From Flavobacterium antarcticum DSM 19726 (GTDB taxonomy: Bacteria > Bacteroidota > Bacteroidia > Flavobacteriales > Flavobacteriaceae), in contig NZ_ATTM01000003.1 in assembly GCF_000419685.1 (NCBI RefSeq), forward strand, positions 389,608-453,607: a DNA stretch of 64,000 nucleotides, in the 5' to 3' direction. Under the pieces are notes generated by a model that saw only the letters and a program-made list of their open reading frames with translations, had not been told where the DNA came from and did not search any database. Made by a program: the position numbers and the translations under genes. Positions 25,543 to 34,895 of this stretch are shown here, one piece after another; the stretch's first letter is position 1, and every line of letters starts with the position of its first letter.

Positions 25543-26133
25543 ATGAAAAAATCACTTTTAATTATCGCTCTAGCTGTTTCAATAATTTCTTGTAACAAAG
25601 AGCAAACGGCAAGTACTTCTACTGAATTGAAAACTGCGTATGTAGATACAGCCAAGCTAATGGAAGAATATACGGAAGCAAAAGATTTAGATGCTAAATT
25701 CAAATCCAAATCGGAAGCGGAAGCTAAGAAATTCGAAGTGGAAGAAGCTAACTTTAAAGCTGAAGTAGCCAATTTTCAAAAAAATGCACAAGCGAACGGG
25801 CAAGCTTGGGCTCAACAAAAAAATGCTGAATTAGAGCAAAGACAACAACGTTTGCAATATGCGGCTCAAAGTGTAGGTCAAAAATTGCAAATGGAAGGTG
25901 CTGCAGAAATGGATAGTTTAGTAAAAAGTGTAAAATCGTTTATCAAAGACTACGGTAAAGAGAAAGGCTACGATTACATTTACGGAACAGGCGATGCTGC
26001 AACGGTTTTATATGCAAAAGACCAATATGACATTACAAAAGATATGATTAAATTATTGAACGATAAATATTCAAAAGATTCTAAAAAAGAGCCAGTTACT
26101 GAAGCTAAAAAAGAAGAAGAAACTAAAAAGTAA
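25543..26133 (+). CDS. OmpH/Skp-like lipoprotein chaperone
   Basis: The 196-residue protein begins with a lipoprotein signal (MKKSLLIIALAVSIISC, lipobox cysteine C17) and then matches the OmpH/Skp family: AYVDTAKLMEEYTEAKDLDAKFKSK, a long charged coiled coil (about 50-120) and the C-terminal core GYDYIYGTGDAATVLYAKDQYDIT. Skp proteins hold unfolded outer-membrane proteins in the periplasm. The lipid anchor and lysine/glutamate-rich tail (EAKKEEETKK) are variations common in Bacteroidota. TATTTTTG at 25498-25505 is a possible -7 element. The gap 25306-25542 shows nothing else. Confidence 0.85.
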   Translation: MKKSLLIIALAVSIISCNKEQTASTSTELKTAYVDTAKLMEEYTEAKDLDAKFKSKSEAEAKKFEVEEANFKAEVANFQKNAQANGQAWAQQKNAELEQRQQRLQYAAQSVGQKLQMEGAAEMDSLVKSVKSFIKDYGKEKGYDYIYGTGDAATVLYAKDQYDITKDMIKLLNDKYSKDSKKEPVTEAKKEEETKK

Positions 26134-26154
26134 TTTTTATTTCACATTAAATTA

Positions 26155-26181
26155 AGCCTTCCTTGTCGGAAGGTTTTTTTT
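26155..26181 (+). terminator. Rho-independent terminator after the OmpH gene
   Basis: CCTTCC and GGAAGG around a 5-base loop, followed by T9. Confidence 0.85.
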
Positions 26182-26245
26182 TGGAATTCTTTTTTTTGTA
26201 AATTTGAAATCTTCTTATTACATTTATTAATTATCTCGAAGCCAA

Positions 26246-28522
26246 ATGGATACCGTCTCAAATACTGCTGATTATGTACTTAAGTTTGTCAATCAAACCA
26301 ACCGTTCTGTGTTTCTTACAGGAAAAGCAGGTACAGGAAAAACAACGTTACTCAAGAAAATCCTAGAAACGACTCATAAAAATGTTGTAGTTGTCGCACC
26401 AACGGGAATTGCCGCGTTAAATGCTGGTGGTGTTACTATACATTCGATGTTTCAACTTCCGTTTGGAGGGTTTATTCCCGATTCTATTTACCAAAATGAC
26501 TTTTCAAATAACCTCAAATTTGAAACTAAAAAAACACTCGGTCGTCATTTTAGAATGAGTGGCGTCAAAAAAGCGGTAATTCAAAATATGGAATTACTGA
26601 TTATTGACGAAGTCAGTATGTTACGTCCCGACGTTTTAGATGCGATGGATTTTATGATGCAATCCGTTCGGAAAAAGAAAGTGCCGTTTGGTGGAATTCA
26701 AGTGCTTTTCATTGGTGATTTACTGCAATTACCACCAGTTGTAAAAGAAGAAGAGTGGCAAGTTTTGAAAAATTATTACGCTGGAAAATTCTTTTTTCAT
26801 TCGCAAGTTGTGCAGCAGAATCCTCCTTTGTATTTAGAATTGTCTAAAATTTTCAGACAAAACGACGACACGTTTATTGATTTGCTCGACAGTTTGCGAA
26901 ACAATACGATTTCGGAAAAGCAACGAGATGAACTCAATAAATATGTCCAACCTAATTTTGATTCCAAGAAACACGAAGGATACATTATTCTGACGACGCA
27001 TAACCACAAAGTGGATGCTATAAATAAAGAAGCTTTATCGGATTTAGTTGGAAATGAAGTTATTTTAAGAGCCGACGTTGTCGATGATTTTCCGGATAAA
27101 ATTTTCCCGATTGATGCTGATTTGAAATTGAAAAAAGGAGCTCAAGTCATGTTTGTAAAAAATGATTCTTCGGCAGAAAAAAACTTTTTTAATGGGAAGA
27201 TGGGAATCGTAAAATCGGTTTCTAAAAATGAAGTTTTAGTTGAATTTCCTGAAGAGAAGAAGGTAATTGAAGTCGAACGTTTTGAATGGAAAAATATACG
27301 GTATTCAGTTAATGAAACTACGAAAGAAATTGAAGAAGAGGTTTTAGGCACATTTACTCAATTTCCGTTGAAACTCGCTTGGGCAATAACTGTTCATAAA
27401 AGTCAAGGATTGACTTTTGACAAAGCAGCGATTGACGTTTCGCAAGTTTTCATGCCGGGACAAGCTTACGTTGCACTTTCACGATTAAGGTCGTTAAACG
27501 GGCTTATTTTGCTTTCTCCATTGACTTTGAATGGTTTTTCAAACGACAGAGATGTGATGCAATATGCCGAGAATAAATGTTCGGACGAAAAGTTAGCACA
27601 TGAACTCCAACTTGACACGCAAAATTTCCTCTATAAATCACTAATTTCCACTTTTGAATGGGAGAATTTACTGCAAGAATGGCGGAATCATTTGTATTCG
27701 TATAAAAACGATGAAAGTAAATCTCCTCAATCACTTCATGCAGTTTGGGCGAAAAAACAGTACGATGCATTGGATAAAATTGTACCGCATTCGCAAAAAT
27801 TTATGAGCCAATTGCACTTTATTTTCAACCAAGAAAAAGTCGATTTAGATTTCCTACAAGAACGATTTACAGCCGCTTATAATTATTTCATGCCGGTTTT
27901 AGACCAAATGGTGTATGATTTATTGTTTAAAATGGAAGAAGTGATTCGACTGAAAAAAGCGAAAGGATTTTATACGGAATTAACCGAATTGGAAAATGCG
28001 CAAGTAAAAACGGTTTTGAGTTTAATGAAAGCGCAAAAATTAATTGTTGTAGTACTTGAAGGTCATTTGATTAGCAAAGACAATTTGACTTCTTATGAAA
28101 TAAAAACCTACAAGGGAACTATTTTGCAATCTGTAAAAGAAGATTTCAAACAGCAAAGAGGCACTTTAGTCGAAGATAACATTGACGAAAACCGCTACAG
28201 CAATACCAAAAAAGAAAAGAAAATTCTGAAGAAAAACACGTTCGAAGAAACGCATGAAATGTGGTTGGAAAATAATTCGATAGAAGCCATTGCTATTGCT
28301 CGAAAATTAACCAAACAAACCATTGCCGGACATATTGCTAAACTAATTGAAGCCGGAAAGATAAATATCAAAGACGTTTTACCTTCTTTACTTCTTGAGA
28401 AATTAGAGAAAGCATTCTACGGCTATAAAGAGGAATCGCTTAATCCTTTAAAAGAAAAACACGGTTCAGAATTTTCTTGGGATGAATTAAAAATGTTTAA
28501 AGCAAGTTTGAATCGCGTTTAG
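26246..28522 (+). CDS. PIF1/RecD-like superfamily 1 DNA helicase
   Basis: The 758-residue protein carries Walker A GKAGTGKTTL (about 26-35), motif Ia VVAPTGIAALNAGG, Walker B LLIIDEVSML, a glutamine motif IQVLFIGDLLQLPPV and the C-terminal SF1B motifs WAITVHKSQGLTFDKA and GQAYVALSRLRS. This is the PIF1/Dda/RecD2 class of 5'-3' helicases. The last 250 residues add an HRDC/RQC-like and helix-turn-helix part (THEMWLENNSIEAIAIARKLTKQTIAGHIAKLI, HTH_40 type), common in Bacteroidota relatives. It probably acts in DNA repair or replication-fork processing; the exact role is unknown. Confidence 0.92.
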   Translation: MDTVSNTADYVLKFVNQTNRSVFLTGKAGTGKTTLLKKILETTHKNVVVVAPTGIAALNAGGVTIHSMFQLPFGGFIPDSIYQNDFSNNLKFETKKTLGRHFRMSGVKKAVIQNMELLIIDEVSMLRPDVLDAMDFMMQSVRKKKVPFGGIQVLFIGDLLQLPPVVKEEEWQVLKNYYAGKFFFHSQVVQQNPPLYLELSKIFRQNDDTFIDLLDSLRNNTISEKQRDELNKYVQPNFDSKKHEGYIILTTHNHKVDAINKEALSDLVGNEVILRADVVDDFPDKIFPIDADLKLKKGAQVMFVKNDSSAEKNFFNGKMGIVKSVSKNEVLVEFPEEKKVIEVERFEWKNIRYSVNETTKEIEEEVLGTFTQFPLKLAWAITVHKSQGLTFDKAAIDVSQVFMPGQAYVALSRLRSLNGLILLSPLTLNGFSNDRDVMQYAENKCSDEKLAHELQLDTQNFLYKSLISTFEWENLLQEWRNHLYSYKNDESKSPQSLHAVWAKKQYDALDKIVPHSQKFMSQLHFIFNQEKVDLDFLQERFTAAYNYFMPVLDQMVYDLLFKMEEVIRLKKAKGFYTELTELENAQVKTVLSLMKAQKLIVVVLEGHLISKDNLTSYEIKTYKGTILQSVKEDFKQQRGTLVEDNIDENRYSNTKKEKKILKKNTFEETHEMWLENNSIEAIAIARKLTKQTIAGHIAKLIEAGKINIKDVLPSLLLEKLEKAFYGYKEESLNPLKEKHGSEFSWDELKMFKASLNRV

Positions 28523-28523
28523 A

Positions 28524-28913
28524 TTAACTCAACCAATAACACGCGATAATTGCAGGAATAAAGTAAATCACAATCGTTTTTGCACCTTCATATTCCTTTG
28601 CCATTCGTTGACCAATGAGTAAGAAAATCAATGTAATGCAACTCATTACGGCTCCGTAAAATCCAAAAGTTCGTTGGTTATTCATCATCAATTGTAAAAT
28701 TCCTGCTAAACATAAAATTCCTGAAACCAATTCTAAAATCAAGATTAAGAATAACGATGCAGGAACCATATTTTTAATCGGCGTCTTTGCAAAATGACCT
28801 TTCAACCAAGACAAATTATCTTGCCAATACATTGTTTTATCGTAACCGGATTGAATAAAAGTGGCCGCTAATAAAAGCAAAACTAGGATAAAAGGAATGT
28901 TACTTGTAATCAT
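28524..28913 (-). CDS. DoxX-family membrane protein
   Basis: The 129-residue protein has four hydrophobic helices (about 5-20, 48-74, 82-100 and 110-128) and the DoxX-like start FILVLLLLAATFIQSGYDKTMYWQDNLSWLKGHFAKTP. The family has been tied to thiosulfate:quinone oxidoreductase subunits and many uncharacterised membrane proteins; no specific role is inferred. It ends 1 base from the convergent helicase gene and follows holB by 4 bases on the same strand. Confidence 0.75.
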   Translation of the reverse strand: MITSNIPFILVLLLLAATFIQSGYDKTMYWQDNLSWLKGHFAKTPIKNMVPASLFLILILELVSGILCLAGILQLMMNNQRTFGFYGAVMSCITLIFLLIGQRMAKEYEGAKTIVIYFIPAIIACYWLS

Positions 28914-28917
28914 AATT

Positions 28918-30066
28918 TTATTTTTTGTGAATTAAACGTGTGAGTTTTATAGATAAATCAGTAAGTACAATTTTAGCATTTCCGTTGCGTTCGATGTGGT
29001 AAATGGCATCGGATAGTTCAGCAAAAATAGCGTCAATATTACTTCCATTTACAAAGGGTGCAAAATTTTCTAGTTTAAACTTGGCAACTTTTGGTTCCAT
29101 GTAAACCAAACTTGTCGTTTGATAGTTGATTAATAAGGCTTGACGGAACATTTCGATGCAATAATTCAAGAATTTTTTCTGTGTTTCACGACCTATTCCG
29201 GCAATGGTTTCGCTCCATTTTATCAAATCACTAATCGCACTTGCATTTCCTTTGGCACGAAAAGCCGCTCGAACCCACTCCACAAACCATTCTTCAAACG
29301 CTGCATCTTCGCCGTTTTCATTAATGAATTTTAACGCTTTATTGAAATTTCCTTGCGATTGATGTGCTATTTTCCGCGCTTCTCGTTCTTCAATGTTGAA
29401 ATCCGTTATCAGTCGTTCGGCAATATTATTTTCACTCAATCCGTTGAAATGCAAAACTTGACAACGCGATAAAATCGTTTGAATCAAATCTTCTTCTTGT
29501 TCGGCAATGAGTAGAAACAGCGTTTTATCCGTTGGTTCTTCAAGCAATTTCAAAAGTTTATTGGAAGCGGCAATATTTAATTTTTCCGCCATCCAAATAA
29601 TGACAATTTTGTAACCACCTTCGTAGGATTTTAATGAAAGTAATTTGACAATTTCTTGAGCATCGTCTACGCGAATTTCTCCTTGTTTATTTCCTGCTTC
29701 AAGATAATTCAACCAATCAAATAAACTTCCGTAAACATTTTCTGATACAAATTCTCGCCATTCTTTAATGAAATCAATGCTTTTCGGCTTTGAAGTAATT
29801 CCTAAAGCAGTAACGGATGGATAAATAAAGTGTAAATCAGGATGCGTTAAATTTTCAAATTTGAGGTTGCAACTTTCGTTTCCATCTTCATTTTCGCCAT
29901 CAGAATTTTTGCACAAAATATATTGAGCATAAGCTATGGCTGTAGCCAAAGTTCCCGAACCTTCCGGACCTACAAAAAGTTGGGCATGCGGAATCCGACC
30001 TCCATCCGCACTTTTTGTTAAGTGATTTTTTAAATGTTCTTGACCAATTATTTCTGAAAACTGCAT
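28918..30066 (-). CDS. holB: DNA polymerase III subunit delta'
   Basis: The 382-residue clamp-loader ATPase-like subunit begins FSEIIGQEHLKNHLTKSADGGRIPHAQLFVGPEGSG. The P-loop is degenerate (GPEGSGTLATA, lacking GKT), as is usual for delta', which does not hydrolyse ATP. Further markers are the zinc-module region ILCKNSDGEN...CNLKF (shortened), VDDAQEIVKLLSLKSYEGGYKIVIIWMAEKLNIAASNKLLKLLEEP and LSRCQVLHF (SRC motif). It works with DnaX, delta and beta at the replisome. It is probably co-transcribed with the DoxX gene. Confidence 0.9.
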   Translation of the reverse strand: MQFSEIIGQEHLKNHLTKSADGGRIPHAQLFVGPEGSGTLATAIAYAQYILCKNSDGENEDGNESCNLKFENLTHPDLHFIYPSVTALGITSKPKSIDFIKEWREFVSENVYGSLFDWLNYLEAGNKQGEIRVDDAQEIVKLLSLKSYEGGYKIVIIWMAEKLNIAASNKLLKLLEEPTDKTLFLLIAEQEEDLIQTILSRCQVLHFNGLSENNIAERLITDFNIEEREARKIAHQSQGNFNKALKFINENGEDAAFEEWFVEWVRAAFRAKGNASAISDLIKWSETIAGIGRETQKKFLNYCIEMFRQALLINYQTTSLVYMEPKVAKFKLENFAPFVNGSNIDAIFAELSDAIYHIERNGNAKIVLTDLSIKLTRLIHKK

Positions 30067-30117
30067 TTGACAAAGATATTTATTTCGGTTAAAATCGGAA
30101 CAATTCAGGGCTTAAAA

Positions 30118-30687
30118 TTAAATTTCTTCGTTTTGATTAAGTTTCCGAATTACTTTCGCAGGATTTCCAACGGCCAAACAATCTTCAGGAATATCTTTTG
30201 TAACCACAGAACCGGCTCCAATCACGCTTCCCGAACCAATTGTTACACCGGGACAAATCACAACTTGGCCGCCAATCCAGCAATCATCTCCAATAGTTAC
30301 AGGTTTCGCAAATTCAGTATTTCGACGTTCCATTTTTTCTAACGGATGTGTCGCCGTATAAATATGTACGCCAGGTCCAAAAAGCACATTGGAACCAATT
30401 TTCACTTTCGCTGAATCTAAAACCACGCAATTGACATTGAAAAAAACATTTTCTCCGCATTCAATATTATAACCGTAATCACAATGAAATGGTGGTTCAA
30501 TGTGAACAACACTTGGCGAATTTGGTAAAAGTTCCGCAATTAATTTTCGTGTGCTTTTATTGACCCAATACTCGGAAACATTGATTTTATGCAATATTTT
30601 CTTCGCTTTTATTCGATCTTGAACTAATTCCTTGTCAATTGCGGAATAATTTTCGCCCGAAAGCATCTTCTCTTTTTCTGTTTTCAT
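30118..30687 (-). CDS. Sugar O-acetyltransferase (maltose/galactoside acetyltransferase family)
   Basis: The 189-residue protein has the Maa/LacA layout: an N-terminal helical cap (MLSGENYSAIDKELVQDRIKAKKIL) and a left-handed beta-helix of hexapeptide repeats. The active-site histidine lies in YTATHPLEKMERR, and the acetyl-CoA end has DDCWIGGQVVICPGVTIGSGSVIGAGSVVTKDIPEDCLAVGNPAKVIRKL. It transfers acetyl from acetyl-CoA to a sugar; the natural substrate is unknown. It lies 51 bases downstream of the holB start region on the same strand. Confidence 0.9.
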   Translation of the reverse strand: MKTEKEKMLSGENYSAIDKELVQDRIKAKKILHKINVSEYWVNKSTRKLIAELLPNSPSVVHIEPPFHCDYGYNIECGENVFFNVNCVVLDSAKVKIGSNVLFGPGVHIYTATHPLEKMERRNTEFAKPVTIGDDCWIGGQVVICPGVTIGSGSVIGAGSVVTKDIPEDCLAVGNPAKVIRKLNQNEEI

Positions 30688-30807
30688 GCTTGCAAAATTT
30701 GATTTTCGAATGTAGTGCAGATTTTTGAAAAATACCCATTAGTAGGGATTTTTCGTATATATAAACCGTTGTATTTTTACAATATCGAAAACAACACATT
30801 TGAAGTC

Positions 30808-31239
30808 ATGAATAAGTCATTGTTTATCAGGTTATTTTTCTTAGGATTTTTTCCAATAACGCTATTTAATGGTTGTTCAATTAATGAGGAACGGACATCT
30901 GAAAATTCGCATGAATTTGATTTAAGCACAAAAAAACACGTTGTATTTTCTAAGAGTCCCAAATTCGATTGGAATCGTAAAAAATTGGAAGTTAGCTTTG
31001 AAGATGCATTCGAACATTTTTTGTCAATTGATGTTTTGAATAATTCGGGAAATCAGTTGGGATATGCACTTTCAAAGAATAATGTGCAGCAAGGAATTAC
31101 GATTAAGTTGAAAGTTATTGACGAGATCAAAAACTCTGAAAAAATAAATGAAATTATGTTAGAACCTTATGATTTAACGAAGGGGATAAACGAATTTACT
31201 ATCGGATTTAATGAAAACAAGCCATATATAATTTATTAA
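30808..31239 (+). CDS. Hypothetical lipoprotein
   Basis: A 143-residue protein of no recognised family. It starts MNKSLFIRLFFLGFFPITL and has a lipobox-like FNGC (cysteine at about residue 23). An upstream in-frame ATG at 30715 would add 31 residues before the signal and is rejected. The mature part has strands such as VSFEDAFEHFLSIDV and a C-terminal INEFTIGFNENKPYIIY, suggesting a beta fold. It is a monocistronic unit ended by the hairpin at 31300. Confidence 0.6.
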   Translation: MNKSLFIRLFFLGFFPITLFNGCSINEERTSENSHEFDLSTKKHVVFSKSPKFDWNRKKLEVSFEDAFEHFLSIDVLNNSGNQLGYALSKNNVQQGITIKLKVIDEIKNSEKINEIMLEPYDLTKGINEFTIGFNENKPYIIY

Positions 31240-31299
31240 GAAATCACAGCCAAACAGTTTAATTGCAATTTAAAACGATCCACTATTATTCAATAAAGT

Positions 31300-31332
31300 A
31301 AAACCGTACAATTCATTTTGTGCGGTTTTTTA
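31300..31332 (+). terminator. Rho-independent terminator
   Basis: AAACCGTACAA and TTGTGCGGTTT (one G-U pair) followed by a T run, 61 bases after the lipoprotein stop. Confidence 0.75.
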
Positions 31333-31410
31333 ATTAAATGTGATTTGGATCTGTGTTAAAAGATCTCAATTTCCATTTTAGAATTCAATTTCGAAATGCA
31401 ACAAAAAGGC

Positions 31411-31418
31411 TATATTTG
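31411..31418 (+). promoter_or_regulatory. Candidate -7 element for pgk
   Basis: TATATTTG fits TAnnTTTG, 30 bases upstream of the pgk start. No clear -33 TTG at normal spacing. Confidence 0.4.
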
Positions 31419-31448
31419 TTTTTTATTTCGAACTAAAACACACCAAAA

Positions 31449-32636
31449 ATGAAAACTCTTCAAGACTTTAATTTTAAAAACAAAAAGGCTTTAATTCGTG
31501 TCGACTTTAATGTGCCACTGGATGACGACTTTAAAGTTACCGATGCTACGCGAATTCAAGCAGCAAAACCAACAATTGATGCTATTCTAGCACAAGGTGG
31601 AAGTGTGATATTGATGTCACATTTAGGTCGACCAAAAGGGAAAGAAGATCAATATTCTTTGAAACATATTGTAGCAAAAGCAAGTGAAGTTTTAGGACAT
31701 GAAGTAAAATTCGCTGCAGATTGCAGAGGAGAAGTGGCTCAAAATGCTGCTAATGAATTACAGCCTGGCGAAATATTATTGTTAGAAAACTTACGTTTTT
31801 ATCCAGAAGAAGAAGCTGGAGATGTTGAATTTGCTGAAGAATTAGCGTGGTTAGGTGACATTTATGTGAACGACGCCTTTGGAACCGCACATAGAGCTCA
31901 CGCTTCAACTACGATTATTGCACAATTTTTCCCCGATGCAAAATGTTTTGGAAAATTATTAGCGACTGAAATTGAAAGCTTAAATAAAGTATTGAAAGAA
32001 TCAAAAAAACCAGTTACAGCTGTTTTAGGTGGTTCGAAAGTTTCTTCAAAAATTACGGTTATTGAAAATATTTTGGATAAAATTGACCACTTAATCATTG
32101 GTGGTGGAATGACATTTACATTCATCAAAGCACAAGGCGGCAAAATTGGAAACTCGATTTGTGAAGACGATAAACAAGAATTGGCTTTAGAAATTTTGAA
32201 AATCGCTAAAGAAAAAGGTGTTCAAGTTCATTTGCCGGTTGATGTTGTCGCGGCAAATGCATTTTCAAATGACGCCGAAACGCAAATTGTAAACGTAAAC
32301 GAAATTCCTGATGGATGGCAAGGTTTAGACGCTGGACCAAAATCATTAGCCGAAATTAAAGAAGTGATTTTAGCTTCCAAAACAATTCTTTGGAATGGAC
32401 CTTTGGGTGTATTCGAATTGGCAAATTTTGCGAACGGAACGAAAGAATTAGGGAACTACATTGCGGAAGCAACTGAAAAAGGCGCATTTTCGTTAGTTGG
32501 TGGTGGTGATTCTGTAGCGGCAGTAAAACAATTTCACTTAGAAGACCAAATGAGCTATGTTTCCACTGGTGGTGGAGCAATGCTTGAAATGTTAGAAGGT
32601 AAAGATCTACCTGGAATTGCAGCGATATTAGATTAA
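31449..32636 (+). CDS. pgk: Phosphoglycerate kinase
   Basis: The 395-residue glycolytic enzyme moves phosphate from 1,3-bisphosphoglycerate to ADP. Markers in order: [10 protein letters not shown] (residues 18-27, 3-PG site), [75 protein letters not shown] and the C-terminal [31 protein letters not shown] nucleotide site. Length matches the bacterial family. It appears monocistronic, with a putative promoter just upstream and a 13-pair inverted repeat downstream (32734). Confidence 0.98.
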   Translation: MKTLQDFNFKNKKALIRVDFNVPLDDDFKVTDATRIQAAKPTIDAILAQGGSVILMSHLGRPKGKEDQYSLKHIVAKASEVLGHEVKFAADCRGEVAQNAANELQPGEILLLENLRFYPEEEAGDVEFAEELAWLGDIYVNDAFGTAHRAHASTTIIAQFFPDAKCFGKLLATEIESLNKVLKESKKPVTAVLGGSKVSSKITVIENILDKIDHLIIGGGMTFTFIKAQGGKIGNSICEDDKQELALEILKIAKEKGVQVHLPVDVVAANAFSNDAETQIVNVNEIPDGWQGLDAGPKSLAEIKEVILASKTILWNGPLGVFELANFANGTKELGNYIAEATEKGAFSLVGGGDSVAAVKQFHLEDQMSYVSTGGGAMLEMLEGKDLPGIAAILD

Positions 32637-32733
32637 TTCTGTTCGTTTTATAATAATTATAAAAAATTTAAGTTATAAGATATAATGATTCTGTTATAAG
32701 ATTATTATGTTTGCATTAATTTGCATCTCGTTG

Positions 32734-32765
32734 AAATCTAACTTGATACCTTTCAAGTTAGATTT
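32734..32765 (+). terminator. Strong inverted repeat downstream of pgk
   Basis: AAATCTAACTTGA and TCAAGTTAGATTT form a 13-pair stem with a 6-base loop, followed by only a short T run. It may terminate pgk transcripts or be a leader hairpin of the lytic transglycosylase gene. Confidence 0.55.
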
Positions 32766-32790
32766 TGGCGTATTATAAAATGAATTTTAA

Positions 32791-32822
32791 TACTTGTAAT
32801 GGCTTAGTATTTGTTACAAGTA
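32791..32822. repeat. Inverted repeat just upstream of the lytic transglycosylase gene
   Basis: TACTTGTAA (32791-32799) and TTACAAGTA (32814-32822) are a 9-bp perfect inverted repeat ending 20 bases before the start at 32843. It could be a leader hairpin or an operator for a dimeric regulator. Confidence 0.5.
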
Positions 32823-32842
32823 AAATACAAAAAAACGAATAA

Positions 32843-34810
32843 ATGAATACAAGAAATTTAGTCTTAGCCGCTGCTTTAATGATTTCGGGAACTATATTTT
32901 CACAGGATTCAGCTTCTGGTCAAATCAATCCACCTTTAGTTAAACTTTCCTACCTTGATTCTGTAAAAGCAAGTTTTGTTCACGATGAAATTGCCGCTTG
33001 TGTAGATAGTTTGTGGTTGAAGGAACTTACAAACCAAGATATTTTTCCTGAATTACTGAATGATATCGCTACGATAGATGTTGATCAAAAAGTAGATTAC
33101 GAACTTTCAACAGAACTACTAAAAAAGCGTTTTAAGGAAATGGATGCGAAATCTCCGTTCAATATCCAATACAATCCTGCTGTTGAAAACGTTATAAAAT
33201 CGTTTTTGAAAAACAGAAAAAAATCATTTGAACGCTTGATGGCGATCTCGGAATATTACTTTCCGGTTTTTGAAGAAGCTTTAGCGAAGGAAAATGTTCC
33301 GTTAGAAATTAAATATCTATCAATTGTAGAATCTGCTTTAAACCCAAAAGCAGTTTCTCACATGGGAGCTACGGGTTTATGGCAATTCATGTATGCAACG
33401 GGTAAAGAATACAATCTTAACGTAGATTCGTACGTTGATGAAAGAAGTGATCCAATAAAATCCAGTAAAGCTGCAACACAATACATGACCAAAATGTACC
33501 GTATTTTTGGGGATTGGGAATTGGTTTTAGCTTCTTATAATTCAGGTGCTGGAAACGTTGCAAAAGCAATCAGACGTTCAGGTGGTCAACAGAATTATTG
33601 GAACATCAGAAAGTATTTGCCAAAAGAAACACAAGGATATGTTCCTGCTTTTTTAGCAACAATGTACATTTACGAATACCATAAAGAACACGGAATTGTA
33701 CCTAATCGTGCTATGGTTAAACATTTTGAAACCGATACGGTAATGATTAAAAAAGAGATGAGCTTTAAGCAAATCGCTGATTTAATGGATGTTCCGGTTT
33801 CTCAAATTCAATTATTAAATCCTGCTTATAAAATGAACGTGGTTCCTTTTTATGCAAATAAACCGCACTTTTTACGTTTACCAAAGGATAAAATAGGTGT
33901 ATTTACTTCTAATGAAGATAAAATTTACGCTTACGTAGATCGCGAACGCACTAAAATTGAAATGCCGTATTACGTTACTGAAACGCGTTTAGCTTCGAGA
34001 GATACCTCTTCTAAATCTTCGTCAAATTCAAAATTCAGTACAAAAACAAAATATCATACCGTTCGTCGTGGCGAAAGTTTAGGATTAATTTCTAATAAAT
34101 ATGGTGTCGCTGTTACGGATTTGAAACGTTGGAATAATTTGAGAGGAAATACGATCAATTCGGGTGCAAAACTAAAAATTATTTCAACTGTTAAAGAATC
34201 AATTCCATCACCAAAAGTAGTTCCAACTGCAGTAGATAGAGAAGAAGAAACAGCTTTAGCTTCAGCAGAAGTTCCAACTCCTGAAAACGGTAACGATAAA
34301 GAAACGACGATTTATACCGTTCAAAAAGGAGATAATTTATCATCAATCGCACGAAAGTTTAATATTTCAGTTGCTGAGTTGAAAGAACTAAATAACTTGG
34401 AAGATGCTACTGTAAAATTAGACAGCCAATTGAAAGTGTTGAAGTCAGAACAAGTGGCTTTGATTAAAAATGAAATTGACATCAAGAAATTCATTACTTA
34501 CAATGTTGTTAAGGGTGATAATTTAGGAAGTATTGCTAAGAAATACAATGTATCAATTGCATCACTTCAAGACTGGAACGAATTGAAAGATAATAATGTT
34601 CAAGTAGGCAAAAAAATCTTAATTTTATCAGATGATAAACAAGTAGTTTCCGTTTCGCAAAAAGCGGCTCATTATTTAGTTCAAAAAGGAGATTCTTTGT
34701 TTAAGATTGCTCAGAAATATCCAGGAATAACCGTTGCCGATATTAAAAAATGGAACGGAATAGAAGGAAATGAATTAAAACCAGGAATGAAATTAAAAAT
34801 TAGCAGCTAA
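32843..34810 (+). CDS. LysM lytic transglycosylase (MltD-like)
   Basis: The 655-residue secreted protein has a signal peptide (MNTRNLVLAAALMISGTIFS), an SLT lysozyme-like domain (about 145-265) and four C-terminal LysM repeats. The SLT domain has the catalytic glutamate E163 in LSIVESALNPKAVS, then GATGLWQFM and ASYNSGAGNVAKAI. The LysM units begin YHTVRRGESL, YTVQKGDNL, YNVVKGDNL and YLVQKGDSL. It cleaves the MurNAc-GlcNAc bond with 1,6-anhydro product, acting in the periplasm on peptidoglycan. Two inverted repeats lie upstream. MltD of E. coli has two or three LysM units. Confidence 0.93.
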   Translation: MNTRNLVLAAALMISGTIFSQDSASGQINPPLVKLSYLDSVKASFVHDEIAACVDSLWLKELTNQDIFPELLNDIATIDVDQKVDYELSTELLKKRFKEMDAKSPFNIQYNPAVENVIKSFLKNRKKSFERLMAISEYYFPVFEEALAKENVPLEIKYLSIVESALNPKAVSHMGATGLWQFMYATGKEYNLNVDSYVDERSDPIKSSKAATQYMTKMYRIFGDWELVLASYNSGAGNVAKAIRRSGGQQNYWNIRKYLPKETQGYVPAFLATMYIYEYHKEHGIVPNRAMVKHFETDTVMIKKEMSFKQIADLMDVPVSQIQLLNPAYKMNVVPFYANKPHFLRLPKDKIGVFTSNEDKIYAYVDRERTKIEMPYYVTETRLASRDTSSKSSSNSKFSTKTKYHTVRRGESLGLISNKYGVAVTDLKRWNNLRGNTINSGAKLKIISTVKESIPSPKVVPTAVDREEETALASAEVPTPENGNDKETTIYTVQKGDNLSSIARKFNISVAELKELNNLEDATVKLDSQLKVLKSEQVALIKNEIDIKKFITYNVVKGDNLGSIAKKYNVSIASLQDWNELKDNNVQVGKKILILSDDKQVVSVSQKAAHYLVQKGDSLFKIAQKYPGITVADIKKWNGIEGNELKPGMKLKISS

Positions 34811-34895
34811 TTTTTAAAAAGCATCATTCATAATATATTTTAAATTCCTTATTTGGTTCATCCATTTAAGGAATTTATTTTTACAGCATAGATTT

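Noticed and set aside
28918..30066. Broken ATPase because of the degenerate P-loop in HolB
   Set aside because: Loss of GKT in the P-loop is normal for delta' subunits, which do not hydrolyse ATP.
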